64,000 nt of DNA from an uncultured Colwellia sp. (GCA_913020705.1 CAJWBY010000004.1:1-64000), one strand, 5' to 3'; numbered from the stretch's first letter, positions 36,879-47,275 are shown. Translations and numbers: made by a program. Notes: a model not told the origin generated them from the sequence alone.

Positions 36879-36990
36879 GCGGTTTAACTCTCTTTACGTC
36901 AGTAACTTTACGGAATTTTCCGCTACGTTGCTGTCTCTAAAATAAATAGTGTTTGTATGTTTTTCAATGCTGTTGCGACAACTAAACCAC

Positions 36991-37563
36991 TTATTCAATC
37001 GGTTTATCTGTAGCGCCTAATTCAGCCATAGGCAATAATTCTGGTAACTGGGTTAATGATGTTAATGAAAAATAATCTAAAAATATTTTTGTCGTCGCAT
37101 ATAACGAAGGCCTACCAGGCACTTCTTTGTTTCCTACTACTTTTACCCAGTTTCTTTCTAATAATGTTTTCATTATATTACTACTTACCGCAACTCCGCG
37201 AATTTCTTCTATTTCACCTCGCGTAATCGGCTGTTTATAAGCAATAAGTGCAAGCGTTTCTAAAAGAGATCGTGAATATTTTGGTGCTTTTTCTTTATTG
37301 AGCTTAGCAACAAAAAAAGCTAAGTCATCACTCAGCATTGTAATCGTTTCAAAACGATAACCAGAAGCAACTTTTACAAGGTTAATACCTGAGTCTTTAT
37401 ATTTTATCACCAATTCAGTAATAACATCACGAATTTCTTGATGACTTACCTTATAATTTACTAATAACTCTGTTTTCAATTGTTTAATGTTTAATGGTGT
37501 ATCACTCACAAAAAATGCCGCTTCTAAAAGTTGTGATAACTTCAAGCGTTCGATAGATGTCAT
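36991..37563 (-). CDS. scpB: Segregation and condensation protein B
   Basis: Winged-helix kleisin-associated subunit of 190 residues that works with SMC and ScpA in chromosome condensation. Typical segments are LSQLLEAAFFVSDTPLNIKQ, LETLALIAYKQPITRGEIEE (the family hallmark) and RNWVKVVGNKEVPGRPSLYA. It overlaps scpA by 4 nt, so the two are co-translated. Confidence 0.95.
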   Translation of the reverse strand: MTSIERLKLSQLLEAAFFVSDTPLNIKQLKTELLVNYKVSHQEIRDVITELVIKYKDSGINLVKVASGYRFETITMLSDDLAFFVAKLNKEKAPKYSRSLLETLALIAYKQPITRGEIEEIRGVAVSSNIMKTLLERNWVKVVGNKEVPGRPSLYATTKIFLDYFSLTSLTQLPELLPMAELGATDKPIE

Positions 37564-38402
37564 TCAGGTAACCGCAATCTTAATTGACCAAATACTTTAG
37601 TTTGAATACATTCAATTAAACTTTCTTTGATCAGTTCTAAAATAGCCAAAAAAGTAACCACAACACCTTGCCTACCTTCTTGTACTTTAAATAACTCACT
37701 AAACTCAACAAAAGCTGAGTTAGTGACTGCTGCACGTTTTAAATGCGCTAATATCAAAGACATTCTTTCTCTCGTTGATAAAGACTCTTTTTCTATATGG
37801 TGATGTTCAAACGCTTTAGTCCGCTTCATTACACCTTGCAATGCCGCGACTAGTTCACTCATTTCAACATTGGTTTCGAAAACAGCCGCTTGAAAATCTT
37901 TGGCCAGCTCTGCACTTACTTCAAACACATCTCGCTCCATTCGAGGGATTTGATCTAGCTGCTGGGCCGCATTTTTTATCACTTCATATTCTTGTAAACG
38001 CCTTACTAGTTCAGCTCGCGGGTCGTCATCTTCTTCTGCCACCGCCTGTTTAGGCAATAATAAGCGTGATTTTATTTCCATTAAAATAGCTGCCATCACT
38101 AAATATTCTGCGGCCAGCTCCATTTTAATTTCTTTCATTAGCTCAATATATTGCATGTATTGCGTCGTAATAGGTGAAATTGGCATATCAAGAATATCAA
38201 ATTTTTGTTTACGAATAAGATAGAGTAATAAATCGAGAGGACCTTCAAACGATTCTAATATGACTTCGAGAGCATCAGGGGGAATAAACAAATCTTGTGG
38301 TTTATTGACCACAACTTCACCTCGGATCAGCGCCAGCGGTAAAACCTGCTGAACCATCTCTCGGGGATTATTAGCTTTTTTTTGATTAACCGGTTGATTC
38401 AC
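37560..38402 (-). CDS. scpA: Segregation and condensation protein A
   Basis: Kleisin subunit of 280 residues that bridges SMC heads. The N-terminal SMC-neck-binding helices include LESFEGPLDLLLYLIRKQKF, and MEIKSRLLLPK follows. The C-terminal winged helix is near VVTFLAILELIKESLIECIQ. The presence of an SMC-ScpAB pair next to trp-linked genes is common in Alteromonadales, which may also carry MukBEF or not. Confidence 0.95.
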   Translation of the reverse strand: MNQPVNQKKANNPREMVQQVLPLALIRGEVVVNKPQDLFIPPDALEVILESFEGPLDLLLYLIRKQKFDILDMPISPITTQYMQYIELMKEIKMELAAEYLVMAAILMEIKSRLLLPKQAVAEEDDDPRAELVRRLQEYEVIKNAAQQLDQIPRMERDVFEVSAELAKDFQAAVFETNVEMSELVAALQGVMKRTKAFEHHHIEKESLSTRERMSLILAHLKRAAVTNSAFVEFSELFKVQEGRQGVVVTFLAILELIKESLIECIQTKVFGQLRLRLPE

Positions 38403-38429
38403 AATTTATTCGCCATTCATAATAACCAA

Positions 38430-39050
38430 CTATTCAAATGGTGTTGGATCGCCTTCACCCACACGAATAACTCTCGCTTGATCATCAGAAAAATCCACCA
38501 CTGTCGTTGGATGTTCACCTAAATGGCCACCATTAATGATTAAATCAACTTCGTGCTCTAAAATATCGCGGATATGCTCAGGATCATACTCTGCATGTTC
38601 TTTACCCGGCATTATCAATGTCGTAGACATAATAGGTTCTTTTAGCTCAGCAAGTAACGCTTGGGCAATTGCATTGTCAGGTACTCTGATTCCAATCGTT
38701 TTCTTTTTCGGATTAAGTAAACGTTTAGGGACTTCTTTTGAACCTTTAAAGATAAAAGTATAAGGACCCGGTGTATTATTTTTTAATAATCGATAAGCGC
38801 TGTTATCAACACGAGTATACTCAGACAACTCCGACAAATCACAACATACTAAGGTGAAATTATGATTTTTATCAATGTCACGAATTTTACAAATTCGCTC
38901 AAGCGCTTTTTTATCACCTATATGGCAACCTAACGCATAACCTGAATCGGTGGGATAAACGATAACGCCACCTTGTTGGATAATGGCTGTCGCTTGCTTC
39001 ATCAAACGACCTTGCGGATTATCAGGGTGTACATAAAAGAACTGGCTCAT
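38430..39050 (-). CDS. yciO: YciO/Sua5-family protein (threonylcarbamoyl-AMP synthase-like)
   Basis: A 206-residue protein of the YrdC/Sua5 fold. The ATP and threonine-binding region is IIQQGGVIVYPTDSGYALGC, followed by KNHNFTLVCCDLSELSEYTR and LNPKKKTIGIRVPDN. It is closer to YciO than to the essential TsaC. It may have carbamoyl-adenylate synthase activity or only bind RNA. It sits between rnm and scpA, as in the Escherichia coli trp-adjacent region. Confidence 0.92.
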   Translation of the reverse strand: MSQFFYVHPDNPQGRLMKQATAIIQQGGVIVYPTDSGYALGCHIGDKKALERICKIRDIDKNHNFTLVCCDLSELSEYTRVDNSAYRLLKNNTPGPYTFIFKGSKEVPKRLLNPKKKTIGIRVPDNAIAQALLAELKEPIMSTTLIMPGKEHAEYDPEHIRDILEHEVDLIINGGHLGEHPTTVVDFSDDQARVIRVGEGDPTPFE

Positions 39051-39155
39051 AAGTTTACTCCACTGTTGGTGTTGATGTTGATGTTAAGTTTTGTGTTAGT
39101 ATCGGAATTATATTTGATACCGATTTTAGTGCTAGTTTTGAAATTAATTTTAGTA

Positions 39156-40028
39156 TCAATGCCAAAGTTCCCAAATAGGCTTTACTTTATCAGGCATACG
39201 TAAATTACGACCTAAATCACTCCATCGGCTTGGGTAATGAAAATCAGAGCCCATAGAGGCATGCAAATCATACTCTAAACAAAAGCTTAGCATTAATTTA
39301 CGTTGTTCGTTACCCATTTGCGGTAATACTATTTCTAAACCATCGCCTTTTGCTTCTTTAAATTGTACAACTAATCGGCGTAACCACTTGGTAGACAAGT
39401 CATATCGAACTGGATGTGCAATGACAGCATTACCACCAGCATGGTGAATAGCTGCAACAGCTTCTTCAATTGAACACCATGTAGGCTTTACAAAAGCGCG
39501 CTGCCCCTTACCAATATATTTATCGAAGGCTTTTTGCATATGGTCAACATGGCCTTCTTGCAATAATATTTTTGCAAAATGGGCACGGGTTATTGAGCCT
39601 TCACCCGCTAACTCTTTAGCTTGTTGGTATATCCCTGGGAAACCACATTTAGTGAGTTTTTCACCCATGGTAGTCGCACGTAACTCTCTTGCCTCTTGTT
39701 GGCTTTCAATCAATGTTTTCAATTCATTATTATCTACGTCAATATTTAGACCAACAATATGAATTTCAAAGCCATGCCAACTGGTTGATATTTCAATACC
39801 ATTCACTAATTTTAATGGATGATTTTTTTCTAAAATATAATTTTTAGCGATAGATAAACCTTTCACCGTGTCGTGATCAGTAATCGCTAAAACGTTCAAT
39901 TGGAAGTTAACCGCCCGTTCAACAAGCTCTTGCGGTGTTAATGTTCCATCAGAGCATTTCGTATGACTGTGTAAATCAACCCGTAGGCTATAATAATCAG
40001 CTAAATCAGAGGTTGACAATGCAGTCAT
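39156..40028 (-). CDS. rnm: PHP-domain phosphatase RnmA (YciV)
   Basis: PHP-family phosphoesterase of 290 residues. The Escherichia coli homologue hydrolyses 3',5'-nucleoside bisphosphates and trims 5' ends of 5S and other rRNAs. Metal motifs are VDLHSHTKCSDGTLTP, LAITDHDTVKGL, HIVGLNIDV and MGSDFHYPSRWSDLGRNL. The start at 40028 is chosen because the family begins shortly before DLHSHT and AGAAG lies about 9 nt upstream; 51 further open codons upstream overlap the trp leader region and look non-coding. It is divergent from the trp operon. Confidence 0.94.
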   Translation of the reverse strand: MTALSTSDLADYYSLRVDLHSHTKCSDGTLTPQELVERAVNFQLNVLAITDHDTVKGLSIAKNYILEKNHPLKLVNGIEISTSWHGFEIHIVGLNIDVDNNELKTLIESQQEARELRATTMGEKLTKCGFPGIYQQAKELAGEGSITRAHFAKILLQEGHVDHMQKAFDKYIGKGQRAFVKPTWCSIEEAVAAIHHAGGNAVIAHPVRYDLSTKWLRRLVVQFKEAKGDGLEIVLPQMGNEQRKLMLSFCLEYDLHASMGSDFHYPSRWSDLGRNLRMPDKVKPIWELWH

Positions 40029-40088
40029 AATCGGTTCTTCTATAGGGGAATTAATTGCTAATGCAATTTTACTGAGATGAAGACAATA

Positions 40089-40145
40089 ATGATACAAGTA
40101 AAACAAACTATTTCGATGATTAGTTGGTGGCATAAATCTACATAA
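40089..40145 (+). CDS. trpL: trp leader peptide
   Basis: An 18-codon frame, MIQVKQTISMISWWHKST, with tandem Trp codons at 40125-40130 and a stop 34 nt before a strong terminator. This is the classical trp attenuation layout. The stretch AAGTGGGTT right after the stop (40144-40152) can pair with the left arm of the terminator (about 40183-40192), providing the antiterminator that forms when ribosomes stall at the Trp codons. Confidence 0.9.
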   Translation: MIQVKQTISMISWWHKST

Positions 40146-40179
40146 GTGGGTTGTGATGTTTACTTGTACGTAAAAATTC

Positions 40180-40214
40180 AAAAAGCCTGCTTATTTTATA
40201 TGAGTGGGCTTTTT
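40180..40214 (+). terminator. trp attenuator terminator
   Basis: Stem AAAAAGCCTGCTTA / TGAGTGGGCTTTTT with a 7-nt loop and a T-rich tail. It closely resembles known enterobacterial trp attenuators. A short perfect hairpin (TTTAGCC-ATA-GGCTAAA) follows at 40219-40235. Confidence 0.9.
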
Positions 40215-40254
40215 ACTTTTTAGCCATAGGCTAAATAAATCTAAGAGAAAAAAC

Positions 40255-40317
40255 ATGATTATTATTCGTATTAAAAGTTGGTTTATATGGTGGCTACTGC
40301 CTATTTATGCAGGTTGA
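40255..40317 (+). CDS. Second Trp-rich small reading frame before trpE
   Basis: A 20-codon frame, MIIIRIKSWFIWWLLPIYAG, lies downstream of the attenuator terminator and ends 39 nt before the trpE ATG. Three of its codons are Trp (SWFIWW), an enrichment unlikely by chance. No hairpin follows it. A weak purine-rich site (AAGAGAAAA) precedes the ATG. It could be a second stalling peptide that tunes trpE translation, or a small hydrophobic membrane peptide. The coding status is inferred from composition and position only. Confidence 0.55.
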   Translation: MIIIRIKSWFIWWLLPIYAG

Positions 40318-40356
40318 CCATTAATTATTATTAGAATCTAGACGTTAGGACAAAAT

Positions 40357-42003
40357 ATGAACCATCAGAATACTTTTGCTACAAATGAGCAAGTTGGCAG
40401 TGTTAACACTTTGTCAGAAACAGTAAAATATCAAACAGATCCACTGGCTATATTTCACCAGTTAAGCCAAAACTCCGACAATAATTTATTACTAGAATCT
40501 GCTGAAATTGATAAAAAGCATCAATTAAAAAGCCTATTACTTACCGATGCGGCATTAAAAATCACTTGTCATGCTAATGTAGTCACTTTTGAAGCCTTAA
40601 CTAAAAATGGCCAAGCAGCACTTGAATTTGCACAACAGCAATTAGCTGAACACGCTGCCTTAACATTTAACAAAAATTCATTTATTGCTGTTTTCCCCGA
40701 AATTACTCAACAACTTGATGAGAAATCCCGCTTATTAGCGATTAACCCTTTTCAAAGTTTGCGCTTATTTAATCAATTAAAAAATATCAGCGGCCACCCT
40801 TTTGCCGTATTTCTTGGTGGTGTTTTTGCTTTCGATATGATGTCGATGACTGAAGAATTACCGACAGTAAGTAATGGCGATAATACGTGTCCTGACTTTG
40901 TTTATTACCTTGCCGAAACTGTTGTTGTTATCGACCATGAAGCGCAATCAACTGAAGTCATTGGTAATGTTTTTTCAGGAAACAAGGCTAACAATAATTT
41001 AGCCGCTATTCGTCAACGTTTAGCCGATATAAAAAATATTCTTGCTCAGCAATATATTGCACATGAAATTCCAGTCGCTAATGCTAGTGGAAGCCCTATT
41101 GAAAAAAACGACGTTAGCAGTGATATTTCTGATGAACAGTTCTGCAATACCGTTAACCAATTAAAAGAAAATATTCGTGCAGGTGACATTTTTCAAGTGG
41201 TTCCTTCTCGCACATTTACCCTTAGTTGTTCAAATACCTTAAATGCTTACAAAGCATTAAAACAAAGTAACCCTAGTCCTTATATGTTTTACCTAAAAGA
41301 TAGCGACTTTTGTATTTTTGGTGCTTCTCCAGAATCTGCATTAAAATATCAACACAAAAACCGACAGGTAGAAATTTATCCTATTGCTGGCACTCGCCCA
41401 CGTGGATTTAATAAAGACGGTTCAATTTCTCTCGATTTAGACAGCCGTATTGAACTTGAACTACGTTTAGATAAAAAAGAATTGGCTGAACACACCATGC
41501 TAGTAGATCTAGCACGTAACGATATTGCACGCGTTAGCCAAGCTGGCACTCGGTATGTGGCTGATTTACTGAAAGTTGATCGTTATTCTCATGTCATGCA
41601 TTTAGTGTCTAGAGTCTGTGGCACCTTAGATCTCGACTTAGACGCCCTTCACGCATACCAAGCTTGTATGAACATGGGCACGTTATCTGGAGCACCAAAA
41701 GTAAAAGCAACACAATTGATACGTGAAGTTGAAGGAAAGCGTAGGGGTAGTTATGGCGGTGCCGTTGGTTATTTAACAGGCGATGGTGAAATGGACACTT
41801 GTATTGTTATACGTTCTGCTTTTGTTAAACATGGTATCGCCCATGTTCAAGCGGGAGCTGGCGTAGTTTACGATTCAGACCCTCAGTCAGAAGCCAACGA
41901 AACAAAGCAAAAAGCACAAGCGGTGATCAATGCTATTCAAAATGCAGAGCTATTTACCATCGAGATAAGTGCAATGCCAAATAAGGAGAATAATCATGCA
42001 TGA
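40357..42003 (+). CDS. trpE: Anthranilate synthase component I
   Basis: Chorismate-binding large subunit of 548 residues that makes anthranilate from chorismate and ammonia. The N-terminal domain carries the Trp feedback site region (LLLESAEIDKKHQLKSLLL). The catalytic domain has DIFQVVPSRTFTL, PIAGTRPRGFNKDG, ELAEHTMLVDLARNDIARV and GTLSGAPKVKATQLI. It is the first structural gene of the trp operon, and its 3' end overlaps trpG by 8 nt. Confidence 0.97.
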   Translation: MNHQNTFATNEQVGSVNTLSETVKYQTDPLAIFHQLSQNSDNNLLLESAEIDKKHQLKSLLLTDAALKITCHANVVTFEALTKNGQAALEFAQQQLAEHAALTFNKNSFIAVFPEITQQLDEKSRLLAINPFQSLRLFNQLKNISGHPFAVFLGGVFAFDMMSMTEELPTVSNGDNTCPDFVYYLAETVVVIDHEAQSTEVIGNVFSGNKANNNLAAIRQRLADIKNILAQQYIAHEIPVANASGSPIEKNDVSSDISDEQFCNTVNQLKENIRAGDIFQVVPSRTFTLSCSNTLNAYKALKQSNPSPYMFYLKDSDFCIFGASPESALKYQHKNRQVEIYPIAGTRPRGFNKDGSISLDLDSRIELELRLDKKELAEHTMLVDLARNDIARVSQAGTRYVADLLKVDRYSHVMHLVSRVCGTLDLDLDALHAYQACMNMGTLSGAPKVKATQLIREVEGKRRGSYGGAVGYLTGDGEMDTCIVIRSAFVKHGIAHVQAGAGVVYDSDPQSEANETKQKAQAVINAIQNAELFTIEISAMPNKENNHA

Positions 42004-42715
42004 TTTGAACAGTAATAATAACGTAAATCATAAAGACAATAATGACAGTGAAAGCGTTAAAATTTTCATGCTTGATAACCTTGATTCATTTACCTATAAC
42101 CTTGTAGACGAATTTCAATGTTTAGGTTTCGAACCAACAATTTATCGCAACACATTGTCTGCTGACTTCATCTTTGAGCAAATGAAAAATTGTACCGACC
42201 GCGTGCTACTTGTTTTGTCCCCCGGACCTGGTGAACCGAGTAAAGCAGGTTGCTTGATGGCTTTAATTGCAAAATGTGCCGGTAAATATCCTATATTAGG
42301 TATTTGTTTAGGCCATCAAGCATTAATTGAACATTACGGCGGAGACATCGTTCGCGCGCCGGAAATAGTTCATGGCAAAGCATCTAATGTTACTCATCGC
42401 CAAAACGGCGTCTTTGAAGGTATTAATCATCCATTACCTGTCGCTCGTTATCATTCTTTAGTGGCGAGTAATGTGCCTAAAACGCTCGATATTATTGCAG
42501 AATATATAACGTCTGAACAAATCAGCTTACCGATGGCAATTGAGCATAAAAGTGATTCGGCATTAGGCTTTCAATTTCACCCTGAGTCAATTTTAACCAC
42601 CTACGGCGGTACGTTATTAGCGCAAACCATTAGTTATTTATTAACACAAAGTTTATCAGCGACAACCTCATTCGCGACAGACAAAGTCAATGCAGCAGGA
42701 GCTTCACATGAGTAA
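41996..42715 (+). CDS. trpG: Anthranilate synthase component II (glutamine amidotransferase)
   Basis: Class I glutamine amidotransferase of 239 residues that supplies ammonia to TrpE. The oxyanion/nucleophile region is ILGICLGHQALIEHYGG with the catalytic Cys, and the His-Glu pair is in GFQFHPESILT. The ATG at 41996 is chosen because AAGGAGAATA precedes it. It is separate from trpD, unlike the fused TrpGD of enterics. It overlaps trpD by 8 nt. Confidence 0.96.
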   Translation: MHDLNSNNNVNHKDNNDSESVKIFMLDNLDSFTYNLVDEFQCLGFEPTIYRNTLSADFIFEQMKNCTDRVLLVLSPGPGEPSKAGCLMALIAKCAGKYPILGICLGHQALIEHYGGDIVRAPEIVHGKASNVTHRQNGVFEGINHPLPVARYHSLVASNVPKTLDIIAEYITSEQISLPMAIEHKSDSALGFQFHPESILTTYGGTLLAQTISYLLTQSLSATTSFATDKVNAAGASHE

Positions 42716-43733
42716 AATTTTACAACAACTCGTTGATGGGTGTGATATCAGCCAAACTGACGCTGAAATCTTTTTCAAACAAATGATCAAAGGTGAGGTT
42801 GACCCCGTACTGTTAGCTAGTGTGTTAACAGCATTGAAAATAAAAGGTGAAACCGCTAACGAAGTTTCCGGTGCTGCGCTTGCTATTAGAAGTTCAGCAA
42901 CACCATTCCCATCACAAGCAAACAATGTAGCTGATTGTGTTGGCACAGGTGGAGACGGCGCAAATACCATAAATATTTCAACTACCGCGGCAATATTAGC
43001 GGCAGCTTGTGGTTTGAAAATGGCAAAACACGGAAACCGAAGTGTTTCAAGCATGTCTGGCTCTGCTGATTTACTAGAAGCCTTTGGCGTTAATTTGATG
43101 ATGTCGCCAGCAACTGCCAGTGAATGTTTAGCGCAAACTAATTTGTGTTTTTTATATGCTCCAGCTTATCACCCTGGTTTTAGACATGCAGGGCCAGTGA
43201 GAAAAGCAATGGGCGTGCGTACGTTATTTAATATATTGGGCCCGTTAGTAAACCCTGCTTCACCGAGTATTATGCTTCTTGGTGTTTATACACCTGAGCT
43301 CATTAATGTTATGGCCGAAAGTTTACTTTTAACAGGCGTAAAGCGTGGTTGGGTTGTTCATGGTAGTGGTTTAGATGAAATAGCATTACACGGTAACACT
43401 CAAATAAGTGAAATTAAAAACGGACAATGCACAACCCGTGTAATTTCTCCTACTGATTTTGGACTACCGAGTTACACACTTGAAGATATTAAAGGTGGAA
43501 CACCGCAAGAGAATGCCGGATATATTCGCGCAATTCTTTCAGGCAAAGGTCAACCAGCTCACAATGCTGCGGTGATTATAAACTGTGCCGCATTATTATA
43601 TTTACATGATAAAGCGAGTAATTTAAAAGCAGCAGCGAACATGGCAAGTGAAGTATTATCTTCAGGTAAAGCATTAACGACATTAGAAAATATGGTAGCA
43701 ATATCAAACACAAGCTTAGAGGCAACGACATAA
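42708..43733 (+). CDS. trpD: Anthranilate phosphoribosyltransferase
   Basis: A 341-residue enzyme transferring phosphoribose from PRPP to anthranilate. The PRPP loop is CVGTGGDGANTINIST, with AKHGNRSVSSMSGSADLLEA and GPVRKAMGVRTLFNILGPL as further family blocks. The ATG at 42708 follows an AGGAG and overlaps the trpG stop. It is one base from trpC. Confidence 0.97.
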   Translation: MSKILQQLVDGCDISQTDAEIFFKQMIKGEVDPVLLASVLTALKIKGETANEVSGAALAIRSSATPFPSQANNVADCVGTGGDGANTINISTTAAILAAACGLKMAKHGNRSVSSMSGSADLLEAFGVNLMMSPATASECLAQTNLCFLYAPAYHPGFRHAGPVRKAMGVRTLFNILGPLVNPASPSIMLLGVYTPELINVMAESLLLTGVKRGWVVHGSGLDEIALHGNTQISEIKNGQCTTRVISPTDFGLPSYTLEDIKGGTPQENAGYIRAILSGKGQPAHNAAVIINCAALLYLHDKASNLKAAANMASEVLSSGKALTTLENMVAISNTSLEATT

Positions 43734-43734
43734 C

Positions 43735-45123
43735 ATGGCAAATATATTAGAGAAAATTGTTGCTGACAAACGCATTGAAATTGAACAACGTAAAATTGAT
43801 TTTCCGTTGAGTGGTTTTATTGACAGCTTAGTCCCTACCCAAAAAGATATGTACGCTGCACTTGATAGAAAACAAGGGCAAGCATATGCAGGTTTTATTT
43901 TAGAGTGTAAAAAGGCATCACCGTCAAAAGGCTTGATCCGTGAAGATTTTGACCCGAAAGCCATTTGCCAAATTTACGATAAATACGCTGCTGCTATCTC
44001 TGTTTTAACCGATGAAAAATATTTTCAAGGCACATTTGAGTATTTAAAAATTGTTACTGATACCGTAAATTGTCCTGTACTTAATAAAGATTTTTTCGTT
44101 GATGCATACCAAGTATATTTGGCGCGTTATTATGGCGCTGATGCAATTCTATTAATGCTCAGTGTTTTGTCAGACGACGAATATAAAGCGTTATCGGCAA
44201 TAGCTGAGCAATATAACTTAGCGGTTTTAACAGAAATATCAAATGATGAAGAACGCGACAGAGCGATTGAATTAGGTGCAAAATTGATCGGTATTAATAA
44301 CCGCGATTTGCGTGACTTATCTACCGACATTGCCAGAACATTTGATTACGCTCCTACATTACCTGCAGATCGCATTATTATTTCTGAATCAGGTATATAT
44401 ACCAATGAGCAAGTTCGAGAATTAGCACCAGCAGTAGACGGATTCTTAGTCGGTAGCTCGATTATGGCAGAAGACGATATTGACTTAGCCTGTCGAAAAC
44501 TCATTTATGGTAACAATAAAGTATGTGGTTTAACTCAATCTGATCACGCACAAGCTACCGCTAATGCAGGTGCACAATTTGGTGGTTTAATTTTTGCTGA
44601 AAAATCGCCTCGTTTTGTTAGTGGAGAGCAAGCTCAAGCAATTGTCGAGCAAGTACCCTCTTTAAAATATGTTGGTGTATTCGTTAATCATCCCATTGAA
44701 GAAGTCGTCCAACTTGCAACAAATCTTAACTTATTCGCCGTGCAGCTCCATGGCAATGAAACGACAGAATATATTGATTCACTACAACCTTTATTACCAA
44801 AAACATGTCAAATATGGAAAGCCTTACAGGTAGAGAGTGAAGTTACAGAACTCATGAATAATGCACAATTTCATATTTTAGATGGCAAGAATGCTGGCAG
44901 TGGTGAAACGTTTAATTGGCGAGCGTTAGCCGAATCTGAGCAAGACTTGACCCAATGTTTTCTAGCCGGAGGTTTGTCTATCGATAATATAGAACAAGCT
45001 ATTAGCCAGAAAACATCACTAGATTTATTTGGTTTGGATCTCAACTCTGGTGTTGAAACAAGCCCAGGCGTTAAAAGCCGCGAAAAACTTCAACAAGTTT
45101 TCGCCGCCATTAGACACTATTAG
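43735..45123 (+). CDS. trpC: Bifunctional indole-3-glycerol-phosphate synthase / phosphoribosylanthranilate isomerase
   Basis: A fusion of 462 residues. The N-terminal synthase domain (1 to about 258) shows [38 protein letters not shown] and [13 protein letters not shown]. The C-terminal isomerase domain (from about 260, [12 protein letters not shown]) shows [13 protein letters not shown] and [12 protein letters not shown]. Each is a TIM barrel; together they do two consecutive steps. The same fusion occurs across gammaproteobacteria. Confidence 0.97.
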   Translation: MANILEKIVADKRIEIEQRKIDFPLSGFIDSLVPTQKDMYAALDRKQGQAYAGFILECKKASPSKGLIREDFDPKAICQIYDKYAAAISVLTDEKYFQGTFEYLKIVTDTVNCPVLNKDFFVDAYQVYLARYYGADAILLMLSVLSDDEYKALSAIAEQYNLAVLTEISNDEERDRAIELGAKLIGINNRDLRDLSTDIARTFDYAPTLPADRIIISESGIYTNEQVRELAPAVDGFLVGSSIMAEDDIDLACRKLIYGNNKVCGLTQSDHAQATANAGAQFGGLIFAEKSPRFVSGEQAQAIVEQVPSLKYVGVFVNHPIEEVVQLATNLNLFAVQLHGNETTEYIDSLQPLLPKTCQIWKALQVESEVTELMNNAQFHILDGKNAGSGETFNWRALAESEQDLTQCFLAGGLSIDNIEQAISQKTSLDLFGLDLNSGVETSPGVKSREKLQQVFAAIRHY

Positions 45124-45182
45124 ACTCGATATTAGTCATAGCAAACACACAAAGTGTGTATACCGCATTAGGAATAAAGAAA

Positions 45183-46421
45183 ATGACAGAACAAACAGCA
45201 AATCAAGAAACAGTAAAAGCTAAAAAAACGTTACCCGCTTATTTTGGTGAATTTGGCGGCATGTTCGTCGGAGAATTATTAGTACCAGCTCTTGAGCAAT
45301 TAGAACAAGCATTCATTGAATCACAAGAAGACGAAAGTTTCTTGGCTGAGTTTAATGACTTATTAACAAATTATGCAGGTCGTCCAACACCACTAACGTT
45401 AACCCGTAATTTATGCAAAAACCCACTCGCTAAAATTTATTTGAAACGTGAAGATTTATTGCACGGTGGTGCACATAAAACCAATCAAGTACTTGGCCAA
45501 GCATTACTTGCCAAACGCATGGGTAAAACAGAAGTTATTGCTGAAACAGGTGCAGGTCAACATGGTGTTGCTTCAGCAATCGCTTGTTCATTATTAGGTT
45601 TAAAATGTAAAGTTTACATGGGCGCATTGGATTGCGAACGCCAGCAACCGAATGTTTTCCGTATGAGATTAATGGGTGCTGAAGTTATTCCTGTTACCGC
45701 GGGTTCTGGTACGTTAAAAGATGCCGTTAATGAAGCATTGCGCGACTGGTCAGCAAATTATGAAAATGCCCATTATTTATTGGGTACTGCGGCTGGTCCT
45801 CACCCGTTTCCAACCATTGTACGTGAATTTCAAAAAATGATTGGTGAAGAAGCTAAGCAACAGATCCTTAAACAAGAAGGTCGATTGCCTGATTACGTTA
45901 TCGCCTGTGTTGGTGGTGGTTCAAATGCCATTGGTATGTTCCAAGACTTTATCAAGGAAACTAACGTAAAGCTTATTGGCGTTGAAGCGGGTGGTAAAGG
46001 TGTTGATACCAATCAACATGGTGCTACTCTAGTTGCAGGTACTAAAGGTATGCTTCACGGAAATTACACATACATTATGCAAGACAAGTCGGGACAAATT
46101 GAAGAGTCTTACTCTGTTTCTGCTGGTCTTGACTACCCAGCTGTTGGTCCTCAACATGCCTTTTTGAAAGATACGGGGCGAGCTCAATATGTTCCTATTA
46201 ATGATGATGAAGCGTTAAGTGCTTTTAAAACCTTAGCGATGAATGAAGGTATTATACCTGCGCTTGAGTCTTCTCATGCTCTCGCTCAAGCGATAAAAAT
46301 GGCCGAAGCGGTAACGGAAGAAACCGTATTCTTAGTCAATTTATCAGGACGAGGTGATAAAGATTTAGCCCATGTACAAACAGTGTTAGAAGCTGAAGAA
46401 CAAAATCAAGGAGAAGTATAA
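45183..46421 (+). CDS. trpB: Tryptophan synthase beta chain
   Basis: PLP enzyme of 412 residues joining indole and serine. The PLP lysine is Lys99 in [17 protein letters not shown]. The segments [28 protein letters not shown] (phosphate loop) and [12 protein letters not shown] are canonical. The ATG at 45183 is preferred to one 27 nt upstream because the family begins shortly before the YFGEFGG block and GGAATAAAG lies before it. It overlaps trpA by one base. Confidence 0.97.
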   Translation: MTEQTANQETVKAKKTLPAYFGEFGGMFVGELLVPALEQLEQAFIESQEDESFLAEFNDLLTNYAGRPTPLTLTRNLCKNPLAKIYLKREDLLHGGAHKTNQVLGQALLAKRMGKTEVIAETGAGQHGVASAIACSLLGLKCKVYMGALDCERQQPNVFRMRLMGAEVIPVTAGSGTLKDAVNEALRDWSANYENAHYLLGTAAGPHPFPTIVREFQKMIGEEAKQQILKQEGRLPDYVIACVGGGSNAIGMFQDFIKETNVKLIGVEAGGKGVDTNQHGATLVAGTKGMLHGNYTYIMQDKSGQIEESYSVSAGLDYPAVGPQHAFLKDTGRAQYVPINDDEALSAFKTLAMNEGIIPALESSHALAQAIKMAEAVTEETVFLVNLSGRGDKDLAHVQTVLEAEEQNQGEV

Positions 46422-47275
46422 TGAGCTCAGCTATCACTTCAAATAAGATAATGACAACACGTTACAGCCAAGCTTTCACTCAATTGAAAGAAAAAAAACA
46501 AGGTGCTTTTATTCCTTTTGTGACTATTGGCGATCCAAACCTTGAACAATCCTTTGAAATAATTAAAGCATTAATTGATGCCGGCGCTGATGCCTTAGAA
46601 TTAGGTATTCCATTTTCAGATCCGAGTGCTGACGGTATTACCATTCAAAGAGCAGCCCTTCGAGCATTGAACTCAGGAGTGGACACTGATTCATGTTTGG
46701 ATGTTTTAGCTAAAGTTCGTGCTTACGCACCTAATATCCCTATTGGTTTATTACTTTATGGGAACTTAGTTTTTGCCCGTGGTATTGATACCTTTTATAA
46801 AGATATGGCAGCTGTAGGTGTTGATTCTGTATTAATCGCCGATTTACCACTGCGTGAAAGCGCACCATTTCGCGACGCAGCTATAAAATATGGCATTGCG
46901 CCAATATTTATTGCTCCACCAAATGGCAGTGAAGAAACCTTAAAGCAAGTTGCACAATATAGTCAAGGTTACACTTATGTATTAAGTCGAGCGGGTGTTA
47001 CTGGTGTTGATGTTCCTACAGATGCATCAACCAGTGAAGTTAGTCCTGCTCATCATTTAGTCGCAAAATTGAAAGAGAATAATGCAGCACCAGGTGTTAT
47101 TGGCTTTGGTATTTCAAGCCCTGAACAAGTTAAAGCAGCTTTAGTAACAGGAGCCGCTGGCGCGATTAGTGGTTCAGCCGTCGTTAAACTTATTGAAAAT
47201 AATCTTGATGATAATCAGGTTATGTTAAGTGCATTAACAGATTTTGTTCAAAAAATGAAAGCGGCTACACTGTAG
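46421..47275 (+). CDS. trpA: Tryptophan synthase alpha chain
   Basis: TIM-barrel subunit of 284 residues that releases indole from indole-3-glycerol phosphate and channels it to TrpB. The catalytic Glu is in [15 protein letters not shown] and the Asp in [24 protein letters not shown] forms the mobile loop. It has about 15 more N-terminal residues than usual; a second ATG at 46451 (MTTRYSQAF) could be the true start. It is the last gene of the trp operon. Confidence 0.97.
   Translation: MSSAITSNKIMTTRYSQAFTQLKEKKQGAFIPFVTIGDPNLEQSFEIIKALIDAGADALELGIPFSDPSADGITIQRAALRALNSGVDTDSCLDVLAKVRAYAPNIPIGLLLYGNLVFARGIDTFYKDMAAVGVDSVLIADLPLRESAPFRDAAIKYGIAPIFIAPPNGSEETLKQVAQYSQGYTYVLSRAGVTGVDVPTDASTSEVSPAHHLVAKLKENNAAPGVIGFGISSPEQVKAALVTGAAGAISGSAVVKLIENNLDDNQVMLSALTDFVQKMKAATL

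Noticed and set aside
36430..36945. A 171-codon plus-strand frame
   Set aside because: It is antisense to rluB, whose catalytic motifs are intact on the minus strand.
39051..39155. Imperfect GTTGAT/GTTTTAGT-like repeats between yciO and rnm
   Set aside because: They are short and irregular and give no convincing hairpin or tandem array; they are treated as low-complexity sequence.
40000..40080. TrpR operator upstream of trpL
   Set aside because: No ACTAGT-type palindrome is visible near the leader, so TrpR control is not claimed.
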